Positions 25,486-35,375 of a DNA stretch of 64,000 nucleotides are shown in pieces. Each line of letters starts with the position of its first letter. Within the stretch, counting starts at the first letter, position 1. A program made the translations under genes and the position numbers. Location: assembly GCF_030409315.1 (NCBI RefSeq), contig NZ_JAUFPS010000017.1, positions 62,001 to 126,000 on the forward strand. Direction: 5' to 3'. The notes beneath the pieces were generated by a model that was not told the DNA's origin, did no database searches, and saw nothing but the letters and a program-made list of their open reading frames with translations. The DNA comes from Mucilaginibacter flavus (GTDB lineage: Bacteria > Bacteroidota > Bacteroidia > Sphingobacteriales > Sphingobacteriaceae).

Positions 25486-26060
25486 GATAGTAAATTGCTG
25501 ATTTGCAGGTGTTGTAAAAGTATAATGGTTTTGCCGTCTTTAATTTGACCGGTAGTCATCATTTCAATGGCTTGCGTAAAGGGGAGTTCCAATACCTCAA
25601 TATCTTCATGTTCGTGGTCCAGGCCGCCGCCATCACTTATTTTCATGTCAATGGTGTATTCGGCTATAAAAAAGTAAAGCAGCTCTGTTACTGATCCAGG
25701 CGACATGTACGCTTCAAATACTTTCTGCAGGTTGCTGATCTGATAACCTGTTTCCTCTTCCGTTTCCCGGCGGATGCAATCCTCTGCGTTATCTTTATCC
25801 AATAAACCGGCACAACATTCAATCAACATACCGTCGGCGTTGCCGTTGATGTAGGTCGGTATTCTGAATTGCCGGGTAAGGATCACTGTTTTTTTATCGG
25901 TGTTGTATAACAAAATTGTGGCGCCGTTCCCCCGGTCATAAGCTTCGCGACTTAACTCCTGTACCGAGCCGTCTTTTTTTGTGGCCTCAAACGTTACCTT
26001 ATAAAGTGTGTACCAGTTATCTGATAGCACATTCTTTTTTAATATTTTAATTTTATTCAT
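25482..26060 (-). CDS. nudK: Nudix GDP-mannose pyrophosphatase-like
   Basis: The 192-residue protein closely follows E. coli Nud[50 protein letters not shown], and a Nudix box ending [10 protein letters not shown] with [18 protein letters not shown] after it. It hydrolyses GDP-mannose or related sugar nucleotides. The gene is divergent from the DeoR regulator (57-bp spacer), which may control it. Confidence 0.85.
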   Translation of the reverse strand: MNKIKILKKNVLSDNWYTLYKVTFEATKKDGSVQELSREAYDRGNGATILLYNTDKKTVILTRQFRIPTYINGNADGMLIECCAGLLDKDNAEDCIRRETEEETGYQISNLQKVFEAYMSPGSVTELLYFFIAEYTIDMKISDGGGLDHEHEDIEVLELPFTQAIEMMTTGQIKDGKTIILLQHLQISNLLS

Positions 26061-26117
26061 TAAGTTGATTTAATTTGATCGATTTTGATTATTTTTGAAC
26101 AAATCAGCAATATTTAA

Positions 26118-26867
26118 ATGAACTTTCAAAAAAGAAAACAAAATATACTTGATAAACTGAATGTTACGGGCGAAGTAGACGTTAAGGAACTTGCCGCCGA
26201 ATTAGGCATTTCAGAGATCACCATCCGCAGGGATTTAAATCAACTGGCTAATGATGGCCTGCTTTACCGTACGCATGGTGGCGGCATGAAGGTCGACCCG
26301 TTGGCAAAGCCAATTGATTTTGTAAATAAATCGGCTCAGAACGCCGAGGTGAAAGACTTAATTTGCCGCAAAGCTGCCGAGCATATCCACGATGGGGATA
26401 TTATTTTTATGGATTGCGGTAGCACGGTTTTCAGGCTTTGCCAGTTTATAAAAAACAAAAAGATTAAAGTGATCACCAACTCTTTACCAGTGATTTATGA
26501 GTTGCAAAATTGCGCAGTATCGCTAAACATCATAGGAGGGGAGTATAACGCCGAACGACAGGCCGTGCATGGCAAAATAGCCAATGAGCATATTGCCCGC
26601 TATCGTACCGGGAAAGCATTTTTAGGTGTGGATGGCATTTCACAAAACGGCCTGTTTGCCAACAGCGAACTGGAGGCCGAGATTACCTTAGCCTACATTA
26701 ATCAAAGCGCCTACACTTACATGCTATGTGATGCCGGCAAAGTGGGTAAAGAAACCTACCTTAAATTTGCCGACATAAACCAGGTTGGAGCAATTATTAC
26801 CAATGCCGATGATAGTAAGCTTGATTGCTTTAAGGATACTGCTTTAGCTATTTTAAAGGTGAAATGA
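26118..26867 (+). CDS. DeoR-family transcriptional regulator
   Basis: The 249-residue protein has the DeoR winged helix at the N-terminus (VDVKELAAELGISEITIRRD, THGGG) and a sugar-phosphate sensor domain (DCGSTVFRLC, VITNSLPVI, GGEYNAERQAVHG). It would repress sugar-metabolism genes until a phosphorylated sugar binds. The effector cannot be read. It is divergent from nudK. Confidence 0.88.
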   Translation: MNFQKRKQNILDKLNVTGEVDVKELAAELGISEITIRRDLNQLANDGLLYRTHGGGMKVDPLAKPIDFVNKSAQNAEVKDLICRKAAEHIHDGDIIFMDCGSTVFRLCQFIKNKKIKVITNSLPVIYELQNCAVSLNIIGGEYNAERQAVHGKIANEHIARYRTGKAFLGVDGISQNGLFANSELEAEITLAYINQSAYTYMLCDAGKVGKETYLKFADINQVGAIITNADDSKLDCFKDTALAILKVK

Positions 26868-26878
26868 TAAGGCTTTAA

Positions 26879-27892
26879 CTATTTTATTTTTTGTGCAAAG
26901 CCAAAGCGATTCATTTTTTTACCCAAACCCGGTAATTGATCAAAGGCCTGGTATAAAATGTGGTTGTTATTGGTTACAATGCCCTTAAAAATACCGGCTA
27001 TGTTTTTCTGCAAGGCGTCATTTTCTTTTCGCAATGCGGTGGTATCTGCAAGGTTAATGTTGGTTTTGTAATTGATTGAAGGATAAATCCCTTCTTTCCC
27101 TTTTTCGCCAATAAATTGTGGACTTACGCCAAAAATAACCGGATTGGTTTTTACCTGGCTAACAGTAATAGGGAATTTATAAGAGGTATTTGCCTCTTTC
27201 AAAATTTTTGAATAGAGGTCTTTCATCTCCGATTCATTTTTATACTTAAAATAAGTGCCTCCCGGGCTTCCTATCTGCCCGGCAATAATAATCATATCGG
27301 CCGCGTCAATTAAATCCCCCGTATTGTAAAGTTTTAGAGCATCTTTATAGTAACCAGGCGCATTTTTTCCAATAACCTCATATTCGCCCATTTGTAGTAT
27401 GTTCAATTTCCAGTCATCGCCGTGCTTTCCGTAAATGGCAATAATTAGCATACTGTTTACAGTGCCCGTGGTTTTTAATAACGATACATACATTTCTTTA
27501 TTTAATGCCAGGTAGCTAACTGTATAGTCGTCGGTGCCACTAATTGCAGGCATTACGGTATTAGATATGTTTGTTGTGGTATTTTTAACGTAATAACTAT
27601 CTATAGTCATGTATCCTGATCCCGTTGTTTGAAGCGCAGGTCCAACCTGGTTTATAACACTATCCAAACTTTTACCGGCACCCTTTATTAATTCGGGCGA
27701 TAGAATTTGTTTTAGATCAGTGAGGTTCTGCCTTTTGATATCGTCATAGAGTTGCTTGTTTAAAAGCTCTACCTGGCTTTTAATCTCGGGTTCAATGTGG
27801 TCATTTACCCATGTACCAGAAGTGCCAACACGGCAACTTAAGCCAAGCAAGCTTATGCCGGCTACAACAATTACGGAAAGATATTTTTTCAT
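26879..27892 (-). CDS. Putative lipoprotein, unknown
   Basis: The 337-residue protein has a lipoprotein signal (IVVAGISLLGLSC, lipobox LGLSC at about residues 16-20). The mature part is mixed alpha/beta with no family I recognise. The segment TVSYLALNKEMYVSLL ... DDWKLNILQMGEYEV resembles the domain seen in secreted SnoaL- or DUF3887-like proteins. It lies 26 bp upstream of, and on the same strand as, nothing obviously related; rsmD precedes it. Confidence 0.65.
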   Translation of the reverse strand: MKKYLSVIVVAGISLLGLSCRVGTSGTWVNDHIEPEIKSQVELLNKQLYDDIKRQNLTDLKQILSPELIKGAGKSLDSVINQVGPALQTTGSGYMTIDSYYVKNTTTNISNTVMPAISGTDDYTVSYLALNKEMYVSLLKTTGTVNSMLIIAIYGKHGDDWKLNILQMGEYEVIGKNAPGYYKDALKLYNTGDLIDAADMIIIAGQIGSPGGTYFKYKNESEMKDLYSKILKEANTSYKFPITVSQVKTNPVIFGVSPQFIGEKGKEGIYPSINYKTNINLADTTALRKENDALQKNIAGIFKGIVTNNNHILYQAFDQLPGLGKKMNRFGFAQKIK

Positions 27893-27918
27893 CTTGTTAA
27901 GATAAGGTTGGGGAAGGT

Positions 27919-28455
27919 TTATTGTGCTTTAAAAAACGAAAACGACGAATGCCCGTATTTGCGTTGCTCTACAAAACCAGGTTGCTGACTAAGGTTTTGC
28001 ATCGATTGATGTTCAACTATCAGCAATGCACCGGGCAGCATAATGTTACGCTCAAAAACTATTTTAGGTATTTCGGGAATTTTGTTCAGATCGTACGGCG
28101 GATCGGCAAAAATAAGGTCGTATTGCTCTGTTTCTATTTGCAGGTATTTAAAAACATCCTCTTTATAAACCTTAATCTGGGTTTGTTTATGCTGGCGCGA
28201 TATATCCTTCAGGTAATTTACACAATGGATGCTCCTGTCGACAGATATCACTTCGGTCGCGCCTCTTGAAGCAAATTCCATACTGATATTGCCGGTACCG
28301 CTAAACAGGTCAAGCACTTTAATGCCCTCAAATTCAATTTGATTGAGCAGGATATTGAACAAAGCTTCCTTGGCCATATCGGTAGTAGGGCGTACAGGTA
28401 GGTTTGTAGGTGGATTAAGCCTTAAGCCCCTTAAAGTGCCTCCGATGATACGCAT
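27919..28455 (-). CDS. rsmD: 16S rRNA (guanine966-N2)-methyltransferase
   Basis: The 178-residue protein has the RsmD start MRIIGGTLRGLRL, the VRPTTDMAKEALFNIL segment, SAM motif VLDLFSGTGNISME and catalytic FADPPYDL. It methylates G966 of 16S rRNA in the small-subunit head. It overlaps the DUF3822 gene by 25 bp, the usual Bacteroidota arrangement. Confidence 0.92.
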   Translation of the reverse strand: MRIIGGTLRGLRLNPPTNLPVRPTTDMAKEALFNILLNQIEFEGIKVLDLFSGTGNISMEFASRGATEVISVDRSIHCVNYLKDISRQHKQTQIKVYKEDVFKYLQIETEQYDLIFADPPYDLNKIPEIPKIVFERNIMLPGALLIVEHQSMQNLSQQPGFVEQRKYGHSSFSFFKAQ

Positions 28456-29243
28456 AGTGACAGGGCAGCAAGTGAAAAGATCTTATGACCTTCAATTTCG
28501 TGAGGAATCTCCAGGGTTTTGATCGGGTTGATGGCTACCTTGCCAAAAAACTCGGCCAGGCGACTAAAAACTTTATCGTCGGCATCAATTTCGCCACTTA
28601 AATAAAGGTAAGTATAAGCGGGTTGCAGCCCAAGTTCGGCGGTTACCAGCGATACAAAGTATGCCAGTTCATCCTCGCCGGTAAATTCAAAGGTATTGTA
28701 AAAACGAAGTTTGCTGAAGCTAAAGTTGGCAATTTCTACTGTTTGACCACTGATGTTAAGGTAAAGGTCCCTATCCCCCGGCTGATTGCGGGCAATGGCA
28801 TTAAGCCAGCCTTTTGATGCAAAAACACTGTTGCGCAAACCAAACTCATCGGCCGCGTTCAATACAGTTTCTGGGGTTTTATAAATGATGAGGTTTTTGC
28901 TATCCAATGGTTGAGCTAACACTTTTTCGTCGGCGCTTACATCCAGGAAACGGGCAAGGTCGGCCAGTTTATCCTGTTTAAAAACGCTTTGTGGCAATAG
29001 CGAAAAGCCTGTAGCAGGTAAGCCTATAACTACTTTTTTGTAATTGGCAGATAAAAGATCAAGTAATTCCTGCGGGTTGCTCAACTCATCTAAAGGATGG
29101 TTATTAGCCGCGGCCACCAGTTTGTTTTGATCGCTTACCGCGTATGAAAACGATGTTTTATCCAGTTGCAGCAATAAATTATAATCCTGAGCCTTATCAA
29201 GGCTAAAATCATCGTCGTGGTAATTGTAGTATTGTTCGCTCAT
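28431..29243 (-). CDS. DUF3822 family protein
   Basis: The 270-residue soluble protein matches what I know of DUF3822, a Bacteroidota family found upstream of rsmD. It looks like an actin/ASKHA-type fold: an N-terminal FSYAVSD strand turn, YLNISGQTVEIANF and a C-terminal YLYLSGEIDADD. The function is not established. Overlap with rsmD indicates one operon. Confidence 0.7.
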   Translation of the reverse strand: MSEQYYNYHDDDFSLDKAQDYNLLLQLDKTSFSYAVSDQNKLVAAANNHPLDELSNPQELLDLLSANYKKVVIGLPATGFSLLPQSVFKQDKLADLARFLDVSADEKVLAQPLDSKNLIIYKTPETVLNAADEFGLRNSVFASKGWLNAIARNQPGDRDLYLNISGQTVEIANFSFSKLRFYNTFEFTGEDELAYFVSLVTAELGLQPAYTYLYLSGEIDADDKVFSRLAEFFGKVAINPIKTLEIPHEIEGHKIFSLAALSLCVSSEAL

Positions 29244-29293
29244 GCCAGTTTAACAAAAGTAATATTTTTTAGCAGATACCAAATAGGCTGCTC

Positions 29294-29782
29294 TTAAAAA
29301 CGGAATAACCCTTTCAATACAAAACTAAATATTAACGAAACAAGAAGGCAAATAAGAATAGCCCGACCAACCGGTTTAGGATAATAGTCATTATCCGGGA
29401 AATACTTATTGTAAAAGATTCGGGTAAGTAGAAAGCCACCTAAAAAATTTATTGATAGGGTTAAAACCACAACGGATAAAAGACGCAAGGTGTCGGCAGG
29501 ACTTTGCGTTCCTTTTGCCGCCAGGTCTAAAACTTTGGGATCAATTCTAATTCCGGCTAAAGCAACCAGGTACATGGTAAGAAAATAATAAAAAAACGAA
29601 AAGCTGATAACACGGCCTATCTCCTTTTTATAGCCGGCGTTGTACATATTGATAACTAAAAAAGCGCCTCCAAATAGTACATTAAAAAAAACGGAAAAAC
29701 CTATTATTGCACGTTTGGAATAAATATCTACGTAATCTTCTTCCGGCTCTTCTTGCTTGTATTCTTCAAATTCCATGGCCAA
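29294..29782 (-). CDS. Membrane protein, unknown
   Basis: After an acidic N-terminus (EEYKQEEPEEDYVDIY) the 162-residue protein has four hydrophobic segments (about 27-45, 59-77, 101-120 and 140-158). ATG 29776 is an equally possible start. No family recognised. It is divergent from the RecD-like helicase, with only 30 bp between starts. Confidence 0.6.
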   Translation of the reverse strand: MAMEFEEYKQEEPEEDYVDIYSKRAIIGFSVFFNVLFGGAFLVINMYNAGYKKEIGRVISFSFFYYFLTMYLVALAGIRIDPKVLDLAAKGTQSPADTLRLLSVVVLTLSINFLGGFLLTRIFYNKYFPDNDYYPKPVGRAILICLLVSLIFSFVLKGLFRF

Positions 29783-29812
29783 ATTTATAACTAATCCGCT
29801 TAGCTTTTTAAT

Positions 29813-31276
29813 ATGGGTAAAGGTTTTTCAATTACTTATCAGCATTTTTGCAGGGTGACAGTAATTGATCATATCCGCAAAGCATTTCCGCATATCCCAA
29901 ACGGACAGCAGTTAGAACTGTTCGATCGCCTGCACGCCTTTTTGCAAAGCCGTGACGGTGATGAATGTTTTATACTGCGTGGGTATGCCGGTACAGGTAA
30001 AACAACTATAGTAGGCGCGCTGGTTAAGGCGCTTAAGCAATATAATTACCGGTCGGTATTGTTGGCACCCACTGGTAGAGCGGCCAAAGTAATTACCAAT
30101 TATTCGGGTAAAAAAGCGTTTACCATTCATAAACGAATCTATCGTAAAAAGGCGGCATTGACTTTAGATGATGGTTTTGCCATTGCCGATAACCTGGCCA
30201 GTGATACCATTTTTATTGTTGATGAAGCATCGATGATTAGCGATGAGGGAATGGCGGGCAGAACATCGTTGTTGTTTGACCTGTTACGCTACGTTTACAA
30301 CGATAAAAACTGTAAGCTGATGCTGGTAGGGGATACTGCCCAGTTGCCCCCTGTAGGCTCTGATACAAGCCCAGCATTGAGCGAACAGATTATGAAGGAT
30401 AAGTTCGGCCTATCAATATTTAGATATGAGCTGACCGACGTATTACGCCAGCAAAAGGATTCGGGCATTTTGTTTAATGCTACCGAAATAAGGGATTTGA
30501 TCAGGAAGGAAGATCTTATAGCTCCCAAAATTGTGACAAAAGGCTTCAAGGATGTTTATCGGATGACCGGCGAACGTTTGCCCGAAGGCCTGGAGTATGC
30601 CTATAAAAAGTACGGATACGATAGAACATTGATTATCTGCCGGTCAAACAAGAACGCCAATTTATATAATGGACAGATCCGCAATCGTATCCTCTATCGT
30701 GAAGAAGAACTAACCGGGGGCGACCAGATCATGATTGTTAAAAACAACTACTTCTGGTTAAAGGATAATGATGAAAACAGTACCGATTTTATTGCCAATG
30801 GCGATATAGCCCGCATCAAAAAAGTACGCCGTACCGAGGATATGTATGGTTTCCGTTTTGCGGATGTACAGATAGAATTTATTGATTACGCCGAAGATCC
30901 CGTATTAGATTGCAAGATTCTGTTAGATACATTATATGCCGATTCGCCATCCTTATCACAGGATAACCAAAAGAAGTTTTACGAAGAAGTGATGAAAGAC
31001 TACGCTCATTTAACCAACAAGCGGGCGATGCACAATGAATTAAAACTTAATCCGTACTACAACGCCTTACAGATAAAGTTTGCCTACGCCATCACCTGCC
31101 ATAAAGCCCAAGGCGGCCAATGGGATGCCGTATTTGTTGACCAGGGGTATGTAACCGACGAGATGATCAACATGGATTTCCTCCGCTGGTTTTACACCGC
31201 CGTTACCCGCGCCACAACCGAACTGTTTTTAGTGAATTTCGATAATCGCTTTTACGAAGTACCCGAGGTTTTTTAG
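29813..31276 (+). CDS. RecD-like ATP-dependent DNA helicase
   Basis: The 487-residue protein has an SF1B helicase core: Walker A GYAGTGKTT, LLAPTGRAAKV, FIVDEASMIS, VGDTAQLPPVG, and the C-terminal YAITCHKAQGGQWDAVFVD (UvrD-C-like motif) with YTAVTRAT. It lacks the long N-terminal domain of RecD2, as short Bacteroidota versions do. Likely a 5'-3' helicase in DNA repair. Stands alone. Confidence 0.85.
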   Translation: MGKGFSITYQHFCRVTVIDHIRKAFPHIPNGQQLELFDRLHAFLQSRDGDECFILRGYAGTGKTTIVGALVKALKQYNYRSVLLAPTGRAAKVITNYSGKKAFTIHKRIYRKKAALTLDDGFAIADNLASDTIFIVDEASMISDEGMAGRTSLLFDLLRYVYNDKNCKLMLVGDTAQLPPVGSDTSPALSEQIMKDKFGLSIFRYELTDVLRQQKDSGILFNATEIRDLIRKEDLIAPKIVTKGFKDVYRMTGERLPEGLEYAYKKYGYDRTLIICRSNKNANLYNGQIRNRILYREEELTGGDQIMIVKNNYFWLKDNDENSTDFIANGDIARIKKVRRTEDMYGFRFADVQIEFIDYAEDPVLDCKILLDTLYADSPSLSQDNQKKFYEEVMKDYAHLTNKRAMHNELKLNPYYNALQIKFAYAITCHKAQGGQWDAVFVDQGYVTDEMINMDFLRWFYTAVTRATTELFLVNFDNRFYEVPEVF

Positions 31277-31566
31277 TCATTTTGCTGCGCTGTCATTTTG
31301 CTTCGCAGTCATTGGGTCATTTGCTTCGCTGTCATTGGTCATTAGAGTATTGTCTTTTTTCCTTTGTCCCCACGTCCTTATTCCTTGCTCCAAAAATCCT
31401 TTGTCTTTTCTCCAAAAAAGATTACCTTCACTTCATAATTACTCCAACAACATATCAAAAAAGGGTAGCCTGATACCCGGCCTGTAATTTACAGGTTTTC
31501 GGAAGCGCTGATGGTTCAGCGTAAGTATTAAACACATCTTAAAATTTACAATCTTTATATCACGTA
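31277..31566. other. Spacer with short tandem repeats
   Basis: Positions 31277-31345 repeat the words TCATT and GCTTCGCTG or GCTGCGCTG four times. A short inverted repeat follows at about 31479-31500 (CCTGTAATTTACAGG). No convincing gene; the open frame through this stretch is low complexity. Confidence 0.5.
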
Positions 31567-32400
31567 ATGAAAATTACCAGGTTACTGGCATTGGGAATTT
31601 GCGGCATTATTTTGCATGCACATTTACCTGCCAAAGCAAATACAATTATGGATACGCTAACCAATAAACAAAAAGTACTGTCCTTTTATAAACTCATTGT
31701 TGGGCAACGCAAAGCCGAGCTAATCCCGGAGTTTATACTGGAAGATTATAAACAGCATAATCCAACCGTTGCCCAGGGGAGGCATGGCATCACCGGGATG
31801 ATCAATTACCTTAAAACATTGCCGCCCCCGCCGGTGGATGCCAAATCGCCTATAATCAGGGCCATTCAGGAAGGTGATTTTGTAGTTACCCATCTCGATA
31901 TCCAATTTATGGGTAAACGCATGGCGGTGATAGATCTGTTTAAATTAAAAGACGGCATGCTGGCCGAACACTGGGACGCCATACAGGAAATGCCCGATCA
32001 AGGAGGGAGGGCTGTAACTTCTACTAATGGAACAGCGGAAATTGATCAAACTGCATCGGCAGAAAATAGCAAAGGAGTTGTTACGCAATTTTATGACGCT
32101 GTAATTGATAAGAAACCAGCTGCTGGATTTATTAAAGCAGATTATGTTGAACATGACATAGCTGTAATTGCATCAGGGGAGAACCTTGACGGATATCTGC
32201 AAGAGGATGCTGAACGAAATATCAAAATTCACCGCATTGTTGCCGAAGGAGATTTTGCGGTTGTCCAATCGCAGTTTAACAGAGAGGGTAAAGCTTATGT
32301 TTTGTATGAGATTTTCAGGGTTGAAAATCAACTGATAGCAGAACATTGGAGTGTAGAGCAGGCTGTACCCGATGGGGTAGAGACGGAAAGCATGTTTTAG
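31567..32400 (+). CDS. Secreted protein with two SnoaL/NTF2-like domains
   Basis: The 277-residue protein has a signal peptide (LLALGICGIILHAHLPAKA). Two copies of a SnoaL-like cone follow (about 32-145 and 162-272), each with the pattern of an N-terminal helix (VLSFYKLIVGQ; VVTQFYDAVIDKK), EDYKQHNP or KADYVEHD, and a C-terminal LAEHWDAIQE or IAEHWSVEQ strand. Such domains bind small ligands or act as simple hydrolases or isomerases. Function in the periplasm unknown. A strong terminator follows. Confidence 0.75.
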   Translation: MKITRLLALGICGIILHAHLPAKANTIMDTLTNKQKVLSFYKLIVGQRKAELIPEFILEDYKQHNPTVAQGRHGITGMINYLKTLPPPPVDAKSPIIRAIQEGDFVVTHLDIQFMGKRMAVIDLFKLKDGMLAEHWDAIQEMPDQGGRAVTSTNGTAEIDQTASAENSKGVVTQFYDAVIDKKPAAGFIKADYVEHDIAVIASGENLDGYLQEDAERNIKIHRIVAEGDFAVVQSQFNREGKAYVLYEIFRVENQLIAEHWSVEQAVPDGVETESMF

Positions 32401-32423
32401 CAAGAAGTCACAATTTGATCAAA

Positions 32424-32453
32424 AAAGAAAAGGCACCCATTGGGTGCCTTTTC
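32424..32453. terminator. Bidirectional intrinsic terminator
   Basis: GGCACCC (32432-32438), loop ATT and GGGTGCC (32442-32448) are flanked by an A-rich and a T-rich side. It can stop both the SnoaL gene (+) and iscA (-). Confidence 0.85.
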
Positions 32454-32472
32454 CTATATTTCATAGTAAATT

Positions 32473-32799
32473 TTATACAGAGAAACTCTCGCCGCAACCG
32501 CAAGTGCGACTGGCGTTGGGATTGTGGAAATTGAAACCTTTACCGTTAAGTCCGTCGCTAAAATCAAGCTCGGTCCCGGCAAGGTACAGGAACGATTTCA
32601 TGTCCAAAGCCATGCGTACGCCTTGATCTTCAAAAAACTGATCGCCCTTTTTTTCTTCGTTATCAAAATCCAGGTTGTATGATAAACCAGAACAACCACC
32701 ACCCTGTACAGAAACCCGCAGAAAATACGAGGCATCAAGCCCACCATCCTGCATCAGGTGTTCTATTTTACTTTTTGCTTTATCAGTTACAGTTACCAT
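32473..32799 (-). CDS. iscA: IscA/HesB-type iron-sulfur assembly protein
   Basis: From ATG 32799 (MVTVTDKAKSKIE, 108 residues) the protein shows the A-type scaffold pattern: VQGGGCSGLSY and C-terminal CGCGESFSV, supplying the three conserved cysteines. An upstream in-frame start at 32814 adds only five residues. It carries Fe-S clusters to target proteins. iscU and iscS lie upstream on the same strand. Confidence 0.9.
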   Translation of the reverse strand: MVTVTDKAKSKIEHLMQDGGLDASYFLRVSVQGGGCSGLSYNLDFDNEEKKGDQFFEDQGVRMALDMKSFLYLAGTELDFSDGLNGKGFNFHNPNASRTCGCGESFSV

Positions 32800-32806
32800 G
32801 GTAAAT

Positions 32807-32929
32807 AGAATCAAGAGTCAAGAATCAAGAGTTAAGACATTATCTCAAAGCCGATTCTCTAATTATTTATTACAGAAAATAAGAACCCAAAGTCAAAAAA
32901 GTCTTAATTCTTGACTCTTGATTCTTACC
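32807..32929. repeat. Long inverted repeat between iscU and iscA
   Basis: The arm at about 32809-32838 (words AATCAAGAGTCAAG) is nearly the reverse complement of about 32899-32928 (CTTGACTCTTGATT). It would form a stem of roughly 26 pairs with a few mismatches. The spacer belongs to the class of wordy AT-rich hairpins seen in several gaps of this window. Confidence 0.65.
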
Positions 32930-32934
32930 TCTTT

Positions 32935-33348
32935 TTAGTGGTGTACTTTTTCGATTTCAATTGGCTCTAAGCCGTTTTTTACGCGGAAATCGTTGATCGC
33001 TGCTTTAATGGCGTCCTCGGCCAATACAGAGCAATGAATTTTTACCGGCGGAAGAGCCAGTTCTTCAACAATATCCATGTTGTCAATTTTCATCGCATCA
33101 TCAATGCTTTTGCCTTTTAACCACTCGGTAGCTAAAGACGAAGAAGCGATTGCCGAACCGCAACCGAAAGTTTTGAATTTCGCGTCGGTGATAACATTGT
33201 CATCATTCACCTCAATCTGCAGGCGCATAACGTCGCCGCACTCAGGTGCACCAACTAAACCGGTACCTACTTTGTGGCTGCTTTTATCCAAAGTGCCCAC
33301 ATTGCGGGGGTTAGTGTAGTGATCTATTACTTTATCTGAATATGCCAT
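32935..33348 (-). CDS. iscU: Fe-S cluster scaffold protein IscU
   Basis: The 137-residue protein has the IscU cluster ligands: Cys in APECGDV, Cys in FGCGSAIASSS, and Cys in IHCSVLAEDA. The LPPVK chaperone motif (LPPVKIHC) precedes the last. It assembles Fe-S clusters with sulfur from IscS. Genes run iscS-iscU-iscA in transcription order, with unusual hairpin-rich spacers of about 110-130 bp. Confidence 0.94.
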   Translation of the reverse strand: MAYSDKVIDHYTNPRNVGTLDKSSHKVGTGLVGAPECGDVMRLQIEVNDDNVITDAKFKTFGCGSAIASSSLATEWLKGKSIDDAMKIDNMDIVEELALPPVKIHCSVLAEDAIKAAINDFRVKNGLEPIEIEKVHH

Positions 33349-33458
33349 TTTTTTAATTATTGAATTAGTGAGTTATTGAATTAGTGATTAACTCTATTCG
33401 TATATTTTTTATCATTAAGGCATCTGCACATTTGAAATCTGCACATCTGCACATTTAT

Positions 33459-34670
33459 TTAGTGTTCTGCCCACTCAATTGAGTTAAGGTCGATGCCTTC
33501 TTTAAACATTTCCCAAAGTGGCGACAAATCGCGCAGGTGGGTAACCGCTTTAAGGGTTACATCAATAGCGTAATCAACTTCTTCTTCGGTTGTAAAGCGA
33601 CCCAAACCAAAACGGATTGATGAGTGTGCCAGATCATCTGATAAGCCTAAGCTTTTCAGTACGTATGATGGCTCCAACGACGCAGATGTACAAGCCGAAC
33701 CTGATGATACCGCTAAATCTTTCATTGCCATCATTAAGCCTTCGCCTTCAACGTATTTGAAAGAGATATTGGCAACATGTGGTAAGCGGTGTTCAACGTT
33801 TCCGTTTACATAGCTTTCTTCTAATACGGTTAAAGCGCTCTCCAGTTTATCGCGTAAAGCTGATAAACGTTTTGCTTCGCTTTCCATTTCTAAGCCGCAA
33901 AGTTCGCAGGCTTTACCTAAGCCAACAATGCCCGGTACGTTTAACGTGCCAGAACGCATACCGCGTTCGTGACCGCCACCGTCCATTTGCGCGGTAACTT
34001 TAACACGTGGTCCTTTACGGCGTACGTATAAAGCGCCAACACCTTTAGGGCCGTATATTTTATGAGCCGATAATGCTAAAAGGTCAATACCATCAGCGTT
34101 AACGTCAACGGGTATTTTACCTACTGCCTGTACAGCATCTGTCATAAACAGCGCGCCGTATTTGTGGGCAATAGCAGATATTTCTTTTATCGGCTGAATA
34201 ACACCAATTTCGTTATTACCATACATTACCGATACCAGGATAGTTTCGCTGGTCATGGCAGCTTCCAAAACAGCAAGATCAACCAGGCCGTCTTCTTTAA
34301 CTGGAAGGTAAGTAACTTTGCCGCCTAATTTTTCAACGTGTTTGCAGGCATCAAGTACAGCTTTATGCTCGGTAACGGTAGTTATAATGTGGTTACCTTT
34401 ATCCTTATACATTTCAAACACACCCTTAATGGCAAGGTTGTCTGATTCGGTAGCGCCAGAAGTAAAAATGATTTCTTTTTCGTTGGCACCAATCAGTTTG
34501 GCCACCTGCTCGCGGGCATAATCAACACCTTCTTCTGCAACCCATCCAAAAGGGTGGTTACGGCTGGCTGCATTACCAAATTTTGATGTAAAATATGGTA
34601 GCATAGCCTCCAAAACCCTCGGGTCCATAGGAGTTGTTGCGTTATTATCTAAATAAATTGGAACGTTCAT
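33459..34670 (-). CDS. iscS: Cysteine desulfurase
   Basis: I chose ATG 34670 ([16 protein letters not shown], 403 residues); the longer frame adds a hydrophobic leader not found in the family. Class V PLP enzyme: the lysine lies in [11 protein letters not shown] and the catalytic loop Cys in [14 protein letters not shown]. It takes sulfur from cysteine to IscU. First gene of the isc set. No IscR-type regulator is adjacent. Confidence 0.94.
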   Translation of the reverse strand: MNVPIYLDNNATTPMDPRVLEAMLPYFTSKFGNAASRNHPFGWVAEEGVDYAREQVAKLIGANEKEIIFTSGATESDNLAIKGVFEMYKDKGNHIITTVTEHKAVLDACKHVEKLGGKVTYLPVKEDGLVDLAVLEAAMTSETILVSVMYGNNEIGVIQPIKEISAIAHKYGALFMTDAVQAVGKIPVDVNADGIDLLALSAHKIYGPKGVGALYVRRKGPRVKVTAQMDGGGHERGMRSGTLNVPGIVGLGKACELCGLEMESEAKRLSALRDKLESALTVLEESYVNGNVEHRLPHVANISFKYVEGEGLMMAMKDLAVSSGSACTSASLEPSYVLKSLGLSDDLAHSSIRFGLGRFTTEEEVDYAIDVTLKAVTHLRDLSPLWEMFKEGIDLNSIEWAEH

Positions 34671-34777
34671 AGTTGCTAAGTATATTAACAGAACAAAGAT
34701 ACATAAGTTTTTATTTAAAATCATTCAAAACAAAGCGTAAATTCTCAAACCTGACCATTAATTTACAATATTTGGAC

Positions 34778-35176
34778 ATGAACAAAGTGGAGCATATTGG
34801 CATAGCGGTTAACAGTGTTAGCCAGGCAGCCGATATTTATCAAAAGTTGCTGAATACACAGGTTTATAAAACCGAAATAGTGGAAAGCGAAGGCGTGCTT
34901 ACCGCCTTTTTGCAAACAGGACCCAATAAAATAGAATTATTGCAAGCTTTGAACGACGATAGCCCCATAGCCAAATTTATCACCAAAAAAGGAGAGGGGA
35001 TTCATCATATAGCTTTTGAGGTTGATGACATAGTTGCCGAAATTCAACGCCTAAAAAACGAAGGATTTGTACTCTTAAACGATGTACCTAAACATGGTGC
35101 CGATAATAAACTGGTTTGTTTTGTGCATCCCAAAAGCGCCAACGGGGTATTGATTGAGTTGTGCCAGAGGATTTAA
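34778..35176 (+). CDS. mce: Methylmalonyl-CoA epimerase
   Basis: From ATG 34778 (MNKVEHIGIAVNS) the protein is 132 residues with the glyoxalase/VOC fold: HIGIAV, KIELLQAL, GEGIHHIAFEVDDI and a C-terminal VLIELCQ. His, Gln/Glu and His metal ligands are present. It interconverts (S)- and (R)-methylmalonyl-CoA in propionate metabolism. The extended frame upstream overlaps iscS and is rejected. Confidence 0.88.
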   Translation: MNKVEHIGIAVNSVSQAADIYQKLLNTQVYKTEIVESEGVLTAFLQTGPNKIELLQALNDDSPIAKFITKKGEGIHHIAFEVDDIVAEIQRLKNEGFVLLNDVPKHGADNKLVCFVHPKSANGVLIELCQRI

Positions 35177-35328
35177 GTTGGCAGTTTTGAGTTTGCAGTT
35201 TACAGTTTATGAGTGTTTGGTAGTTGTACAATATGCTCGTTATCAGTGCTTGTCGAGTCGGTCATCACTGCCAACTGAAAACTGTTAACTGAAAACTGAA
35301 ATTATTTTTAATTTGTCACTTTTTTAAT
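35177..35328. repeat. Wordy hairpin spacer between mce and rpmE2
   Basis: The 5' side repeats CAGTTT words (35185-35208) and the 3' side repeats their complement AACTG (35275-35300), so the spacer can fold back on itself imperfectly. No gene. The hairpin ends just before the rpmE2 promoter. Confidence 0.5.
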
Positions 35329-35336
35329 TACATTTG
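35329..35336 (+). promoter_or_regulatory. Bacteroidota -7 motif of rpmE2
   Basis: TACATTTG is a perfect TAnnTTTG -7 element, 39 bp before the rpmE2 start. The expected -33 TTTG is only a T-rich stretch. Confidence 0.55.
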
Positions 35337-35375
35337 CGCCTCTTTTAGAAAGTACAGAAGATAAGTTTATATATA

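Noticed and set aside
31282..31473. Open frame of 63 codons after the RecD-like helicase
   Set aside because: It runs through short tandem repeats and low-complexity DNA, has odd composition and no recognisable protein features.
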